Part shown: piece by piece, positions 5,744 through 9,175 of the stretch
Layout: every line of letters starts with the position of its first letter
Numbering within the stretch: position 1 is the stretch's first letter
Source of the DNA: an uncultured Saprospiraceae bacterium
Lineage (GTDB): Bacteria; Bacteroidota; Bacteroidia; Chitinophagales; Saprospiraceae
Length of the DNA stretch: 9,175 bases
Assembly: GCA_937967535.1 (NCBI GenBank)
Contig: CALCMV010000350.1
Location: 1-9,175, forward strand
Direction of reading: 5' to 3'
Translations under genes and position numbers: made by a program
Notes under the pieces: generated by a model
What the model was told of the DNA's origin: nothing
Database searches by the model: none
Seen by the model: only the letters and a program-made list of their open reading frames with translations

Positions 5744-6490
5744 TTATCTTGTGAAATAGTATTTTTTCCCGGCATCTCCTTGCAAAAGCCCCAAATTATC
5801 ATCATCAACATTCAGAATACTCCATACTTTTGTACTATTATCTACATGTACAATAACAGTTGAATTATCTGCGCCAAGTTCCCATTTTCCTTTAGCTTTT
5901 GCACCTAATATGTTTGCTTTGTACTTGCCATTTTCGCAAAATTCAAAATATGAACCGTCCATTAGTTCACCAAACATTTCTCTCTGTGTACTGGTCAATT
6001 TTTCGGCAGTTTTTTTCGCATCCAACAACCATTTTCCAGCTATCTGCTGTTTTGTAGCGGTTTGCTTTTGAATTTTCTTTGGTGTCTCTACCTGTTTGTC
6101 TGCTTCCTCAACAGCAACCCTTTCCAAAATCATAGCACCATCTCCACTTCCCATTTTAATAATCAACTCTTTATCAGAAATTTCCACTAATTCAATCTCT
6201 TCACCTGCGCCCTTATTTGATAAAAGTTGTATCGTTTTTCCATCATCCGATAAGTTATATTTACCCTCTTCTATTTTTCCCATCATAAACACTTTATGAT
6301 TACCTTTACTATCAAAATAAAGCGTCATTTCACCAAAAAACATTTCAAGCATTTGCAATCCTTGGGCATCTATTTTTTCTTTCTCATGAACATCTTTATA
6401 CTTCCACTTTCCAACTAATTTATCACTTTGAGCATTCAGGTTAAATGTAATTGCAAACAATAGGCTTGCTAATATCAATTTTAAGTTCAT
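5744..6490 (-). CDS. Secreted protein with two lipocalin-like repeats, 248 aa
   Basis: Residues 1-21 form a Sec signal peptide (MNLKLILASLLFAITFNLNAQ) with a likely cut near NAQ-SD; there is no lipobox. Two similar halves follow. Repeat 1 starts at LVGKW (25-29) and continues through EMFFGEM, YFDSKGNHK and EEGKYNLSDDGK (to about 124). A Lys/Gln/Thr-rich linker spans about 128-148. Repeat 2 starts at IAGKW (150-154) with EMFGELM, YFEFCENGKYK and AKGKWELGADN. The GxW start followed by alternating beta strands is typical of small lipocalin-like domains of Bacteroidota; ligand and role are unknown. It probably acts in the periplasm or on the surface. It lies 105 bases beyond fusA, after the fusA terminator. 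Its stop codon directly abuts the orphan fusA tail, so it may have arrived as an insert. I see no clear promoter. The fold assignment is by pattern and moderate in certainty; coding is near certain. Confidence 0.85.
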   Translation of the reverse strand: MNLKLILASLLFAITFNLNAQSDKLVGKWKYKDVHEKEKIDAQGLQMLEMFFGEMTLYFDSKGNHKVFMMGKIEEGKYNLSDDGKTIQLLSNKGAGEEIELVEISDKELIIKMGSGDGAMILERVAVEEADKQVETPKKIQKQTATKQQIAGKWLLDAKKTAEKLTSTQREMFGELMDGSYFEFCENGKYKANILGAKAKGKWELGADNSTVIVHVDNSTKVWSILNVDDDNLGLLQGDAGKKYYFTR

Positions 6491-6540
6491 TGCTTATCTT
6501 TTTAATATTTGGTGAATATTGTTATTTGAGTTTAGTAACT

Positions 6541-6576
6541 AAAAAAGAGCATGCCTGAAGATTCAAACATGCTCTT
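6541..6576 (-). terminator. Intrinsic terminator after fusA
   Basis: AAGAGCATG (6545-6553) pairs with CATGCTCTT (6568-6576). Read on the minus strand, the stem is followed by a run of six T. The loop can pair internally (TGAA/TTCA). It begins 20 bases after the fusA stop and ends just before the leader of the lipocalin-like gene, so that gene probably needs its own promoter or read-through. Confidence 0.8.
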
Positions 6577-6595
6577 ATTTTATAATGTTAATTTT

Positions 6596-8719
6596 CTAAC
6601 TCTTGGCCTCTTCAATAATCTTCTCTGCCAAGTTCTTAGGCACATCAGCATAGTGAGAAAATTCCATTGAAGAATTGGCGCGACCTGATGTGATGGTACG
6701 GAGGTCAGTCACGTAACCAAACATCTGCGAAAGCGGTACTTCTGCCGTAATAGACACTGCACCACCTGTACGCGGCTCTTGACCTTTGGGCATTCCGCGT
6801 CGGCGGTTGAGGTCGCCGATTACATTACCGGTGTATTCTTCCGGCGTGATGATTTCGACTTTCATGATTGGCTCTTGCAAGACCGAACCGGCTTTTCCTG
6901 CCGCAGCTTTGAAGCCTTCCTTCGCACAAAGTTCGAAGGCGATTGGCTTAGAATCCACTGCGTGCATGCCTCCATCATATACTCTGACTTTCATTGACTC
7001 AATGTTGTATCCGGCAAGTATACCGTTTTCCATCATAGAGAGGAAACCATCTTTGATAGGCTTTTGGTAGTTTTTGTCGATTTTACCACCTACGATAGCC
7101 CATACAAATTCGAGTTTATCTTTGCCCGTTTTGAACTCATCGCTTTCCAAGAACTCTTGGCTTGCAGGACCGAGTTCGAATGACATATCTGCGAATAGAC
7201 CGGAACCACCCGATTGTTTTTTCAAACGCTCGCGGTGATCGACCATTTTTGTCAATGCCTCTTTATAGTTCACCTGTGGTTGACCTTGGTTACATTCGAC
7301 ACCGAACTCACGCTTGAGGCGGTCAACGATAATTTCCAAGTGCAACTCACCCATACCACTAATAATGGTTTGGTTGGTATTTTCGTCGTAACGTACTTTG
7401 AAAGTCGGGTCTTCCTCAGCCAATTTTGCCAAGCCCATACCCAATTTATCAAAATCTTTTTGTGACTTTGGCTCTACCGCCACACCGATAACCGGGTCGG
7501 GGAAAGTCATATCTTCCAATACAATTGGATGCTTTTCATCACAAAGCGTATCACCTGTACGGATGTCTTTGAAACCCACACCTGCCGCGATGTCTCCCGC
7601 TTCTACTCTATCAATCGGGTTTTGCTTATTAGAGTGCATTTGGTAGATACGTGAGATACGCTCTTTTTTGCCGGAGCGTGTGTTTTTCACATAAGAACCT
7701 GCATCTAAAGCCCCCGAATAAACGCGGAAGAAACACAAACGACCTACATATGGGTCAGTCGCAATTTTGAACGCCAAAGCTGCGAAAGGATCCTCTACGG
7801 TTGGTTTACGCTTAATCGGCTCATCCGTATCAGGATGCGTACCTTCCACCGCGTCAATGTCGAGTGGAGAAGGCAAAAATGCACAAACGGCATCCAATAA
7901 TAACTGTACACCTTTATTTTTAAAGGCAGAACCGCACATCATCGGGATGATTTTCATATCAATGACCGCCGCACGAATCGCATCACGCATATCCTGACGA
8001 GTGATAGAATCCGGATTGTCGAAGAATTTTTCGAGCAATTCATCATCGTACTCAGCAATTTGCTCTACGAGATTAGCGCGATATTTGGCTACATCGTCGG
8101 CAATGTCGGCAGGAATGTCAATAACATCGTATTCCATACCCATTGTCTCATCTTTCCAGACAATCGCTTGATTGTCGAGCAAATCAACAACACCTTTGAA
8201 ATCATGCTCCGCACCAATCGGGTAAACAATCGGTACAGGATTAGCTCCGAGTTTTTCTTTGACTTGATTGCACACATCAAAGAAGTCAGCACCCGAACGG
8301 TCCATTTTATTGACAAAACCGATACGCGGTACGCGGTAGCGGTCAGCTTGTCGCCATACGGTTTCGGACTGTGGCTCTACACCACCTACCGCACAAAACA
8401 AGGCTACTGTACCATCCAATACACGCAAAGAACGCTCTACCTCTACGGTAAAGTCAACGTGACCGGGCGTATCAATGATATTGAGCGAAAACTCTTTGTC
8501 GTCCCATTGCCATTCTGTCTTTGTCGCTGCAGAGGTAATCGTGATACCACGCTCCTGCTCCTGCTCCATCCAGTCCATTGTCGCACCACCATCGTGTACT
8601 TCACCGATTTTGTGCGTCATTCCTGTATAATAAAGGATACGCTCCGTAGTCGTGGTTTTACCTGCGTCAATGTGGGCAGCGATACCTATGTTTCTTGTGT
8701 ATTTAAGATCCTTAGCCAT
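6596..8719 (-). CDS. fusA: Translation elongation factor G (EF-G)
   Basis: EF-G is the GTPase that drives tRNA-mRNA translocation on the ribosome and, with RRF, ribosome recycling. The motifs are complete: P-loop AHIDAGKTTTTE (residues 15-26), switch region QERGITI (55-61), DTPGH (83-87, with the catalytic His87), NKMD (137-140) and the G5-type GSAF further on. The usual domains II-V follow, with the conserved domain IV/V segments VDSKPIAFELCAKEGF and RRRGMPKGQEPR, and the normal C-terminus after MEFSHYA. The 707 residues fit the family. The ATG (8717-8719) has the expected MAKDLKYTRNIGIAAHID start and an A-rich leader (AGAAATAAAAGCA). rpsG lies upstream on the same strand, the classic str operon order, but with an unusually long repeat-filled spacer of 327 bases. 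The last 83 bases are duplicated at 5661-5743. Confidence 0.98.
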   Translation of the reverse strand: MAKDLKYTRNIGIAAHIDAGKTTTTERILYYTGMTHKIGEVHDGGATMDWMEQEQERGITITSAATKTEWQWDDKEFSLNIIDTPGHVDFTVEVERSLRVLDGTVALFCAVGGVEPQSETVWRQADRYRVPRIGFVNKMDRSGADFFDVCNQVKEKLGANPVPIVYPIGAEHDFKGVVDLLDNQAIVWKDETMGMEYDVIDIPADIADDVAKYRANLVEQIAEYDDELLEKFFDNPDSITRQDMRDAIRAAVIDMKIIPMMCGSAFKNKGVQLLLDAVCAFLPSPLDIDAVEGTHPDTDEPIKRKPTVEDPFAALAFKIATDPYVGRLCFFRVYSGALDAGSYVKNTRSGKKERISRIYQMHSNKQNPIDRVEAGDIAAGVGFKDIRTGDTLCDEKHPIVLEDMTFPDPVIGVAVEPKSQKDFDKLGMGLAKLAEEDPTFKVRYDENTNQTIISGMGELHLEIIVDRLKREFGVECNQGQPQVNYKEALTKMVDHRERLKKQSGGSGLFADMSFELGPASQEFLESDEFKTGKDKLEFVWAIVGGKIDKNYQKPIKDGFLSMMENGILAGYNIESMKVRVYDGGMHAVDSKPIAFELCAKEGFKAAAGKAGSVLQEPIMKVEIITPEEYTGNVIGDLNRRRGMPKGQEPRTGGAVSITAEVPLSQMFGYVTDLRTITSGRANSSMEFSHYADVPKNLAEKIIEEAKS

Positions 8720-8859
8720 TGCTTTTATTTCTAATGAGTGAATGAGTGAATTTTGAATGAGTGAATATTTTCACTTCATATTTTTTTTAAATAAATTCAA
8801 AATTTTCACCCAATGAATTTTTTTAATTTGAAATCTAATTAGCGGTTATTCATCACAAA

Positions 8860-8867
8860 CAAAATTA
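8860..8867 (-). promoter_or_regulatory. Candidate internal -7 promoter element for fusA
   Basis: On the minus strand this reads TAATTTTG, an exact TAnnTTTG match, about 140 bases before the fusA start. The expected -33 TTG is not clearly present. It would allow fusA transcription independent of rpsG, which would make sense with the hairpin just upstream. Confidence 0.25.
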
Positions 8868-8931
8868 TTGTTGGCAACACATAACTCACATTAAATTAAA
8901 GTTAAGTTTTTTTAACAAGGTCTTATTAAAA

Positions 8932-8971
8932 TTTAAAATGATATTTACCATGTGGCAAATATCATTTTAAA
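8932..8971 (-). promoter_or_regulatory. 18-bp hairpin in the rpsG-fusA spacer
   Basis: The segments 8932-8949 and 8954-8971 pair over 18 positions around a 4-base loop. The only plus-strand mismatch (A/C) becomes G-U on the minus strand, the transcribed strand of the operon. The stem is AT-rich and only a weak T-rich stretch follows, so it is more plausible as an attenuator or RNA-processing/stability hairpin than as an efficient terminator. It is nested inside the larger inverted repeat. Confidence 0.5.
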
Positions 8972-9046
8972 ACTTGTATTTATATTGTACGAGAGAATTG
9001 GCGATTTTGATTCATTCACTCATTCAAAATTCACCCATTAAACCAA

Positions 9047-9175
9047 TTATCTGTAATGAGCAAATGCTCTGTTGGACTCTGCCATACGGTGGGTATCTTC
9101 TTTCCGCTTTACGGCTGCACCTTCACCTTTGGCTGCTGCCATGATTTCGGCAGCTAATTTTTGAGCCATTCCTTT
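9047..9175 (-). CDS. rpsG: 30S ribosomal protein S7, C-terminal part (cut by window end)
   Basis: The last 42 codons and the stop are present; the rest lies beyond the window. The residues AVKRKEDTHRMAESNRAFAHYR match the conserved S7 C-terminal helix (KKREDTHKMAEANRAFAHYR-like). The protein stops right after HYR, as in Bacteroidota and many other bacteria, without the longer tail of Escherichia coli. S7 is a primary 16S rRNA binding protein that nucleates the 30S head and contacts the exit site. Its position just upstream of fusA on the same strand is the conserved str operon order (rpsL-rpsG-fusA), so rpsL is expected just outside the window. Confidence 0.95.
   Translation of the reverse strand, partial: KGMAQKLAAEIMAAAKGEGAAVKRKEDTHRMAESNRAFAHYR

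Larger units (their letters stand above)
8732..9040. repeat. Inverted-repeat element in the rpsG-fusA spacer
   Basis: The right arm (9014-9040) is the inverse of 8732-8766 at 26 of 27 positions once one 8-bp unit (AATGAGTG, tandemly repeated at 8733-8748) is omitted. The central 21 bp match perfectly (8746-8766 and 9014-9034). The arms bracket an AT-rich 247-base interior. The left arm ends 12 bases before the fusA start codon, so in the mRNA it would sit in the fusA leader and could pair with sequence just after the rpsG stop. No flanking target duplication is visible. It may be a MITE-like insertion or a short-repeat expansion; no gene is seen in this spacer. Confidence 0.55.

Noticed and set aside
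8060..8734. A 224-codon open frame on the plus strand opposite the fusA 5' end
   Set aside because: It is the complement of conserved EF-G codons with implausible composition, so it is a shadow frame.

Overview
The window looks like a chromosomal segment of a Bacteroidota bacterium. The evidence is AT-rich spacers, A-rich leaders without Shine-Dalgarno sequences before the start codons, TAnnTTTG-type promoter motifs, a short ribosomal protein S7 tail ending HYR, and exported proteins with Bacteroidota-style signal peptides. I am confident of the phylum. A Saprospiria/Chitinophagia-like lineage is only an impression from the style of the intergenic repeats.

Layout. Bases 1-618 hold no gene I can support, but contain a hairpin-rich repeat cluster (2-294). 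Four plus-strand genes follow: a 500-residue lipoprotein of unknown function (619-2121), the ribosome-assembly GTPase Era (2584-3471), ATP-dependent 6-phosphofructokinase PfkA (3569-4549), and a 170-residue membrane-anchored protein of unknown function (4891-5403). Their spacers carry inverted repeats. The 2122-2583 spacer contains a candidate MITE (2259-2536) whose ends match as inverted repeats and abut identical 9-bp direct repeats. The minus-strand half converges on this block near 5.5 kb. From its promoter-proximal end it holds the last 42 codons of rpsG (9047-9175), fusA for EF-G (6596-8719), a secreted protein with two lipocalin-like repeats (5744-6490), and an orphan second copy of the last 26 codons of fusA plus its stop (5661-5743).

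The most notable structure is the fusA tail duplication. The 83-bp orphan tail aligns without gaps to the true fusA end at 72/83 bases, and nearly all differences are synonymous. It therefore diverged as part of a working gene rather than as a decaying copy. The secreted-protein gene lies exactly between the two tails, with its stop codon touching the end of the homology. This resembles the scar of an integration or recombination at the 3' end of fusA.

Functionally this is mostly housekeeping: translation (rpsG, fusA), 30S maturation (era) and glycolysis (pfkA), with three poorly characterised envelope or exported proteins among them. I see no defence locus, CRISPR array, tRNA, rRNA or transposase. 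The unusual content is in the spacers and at the fusA 3' end.
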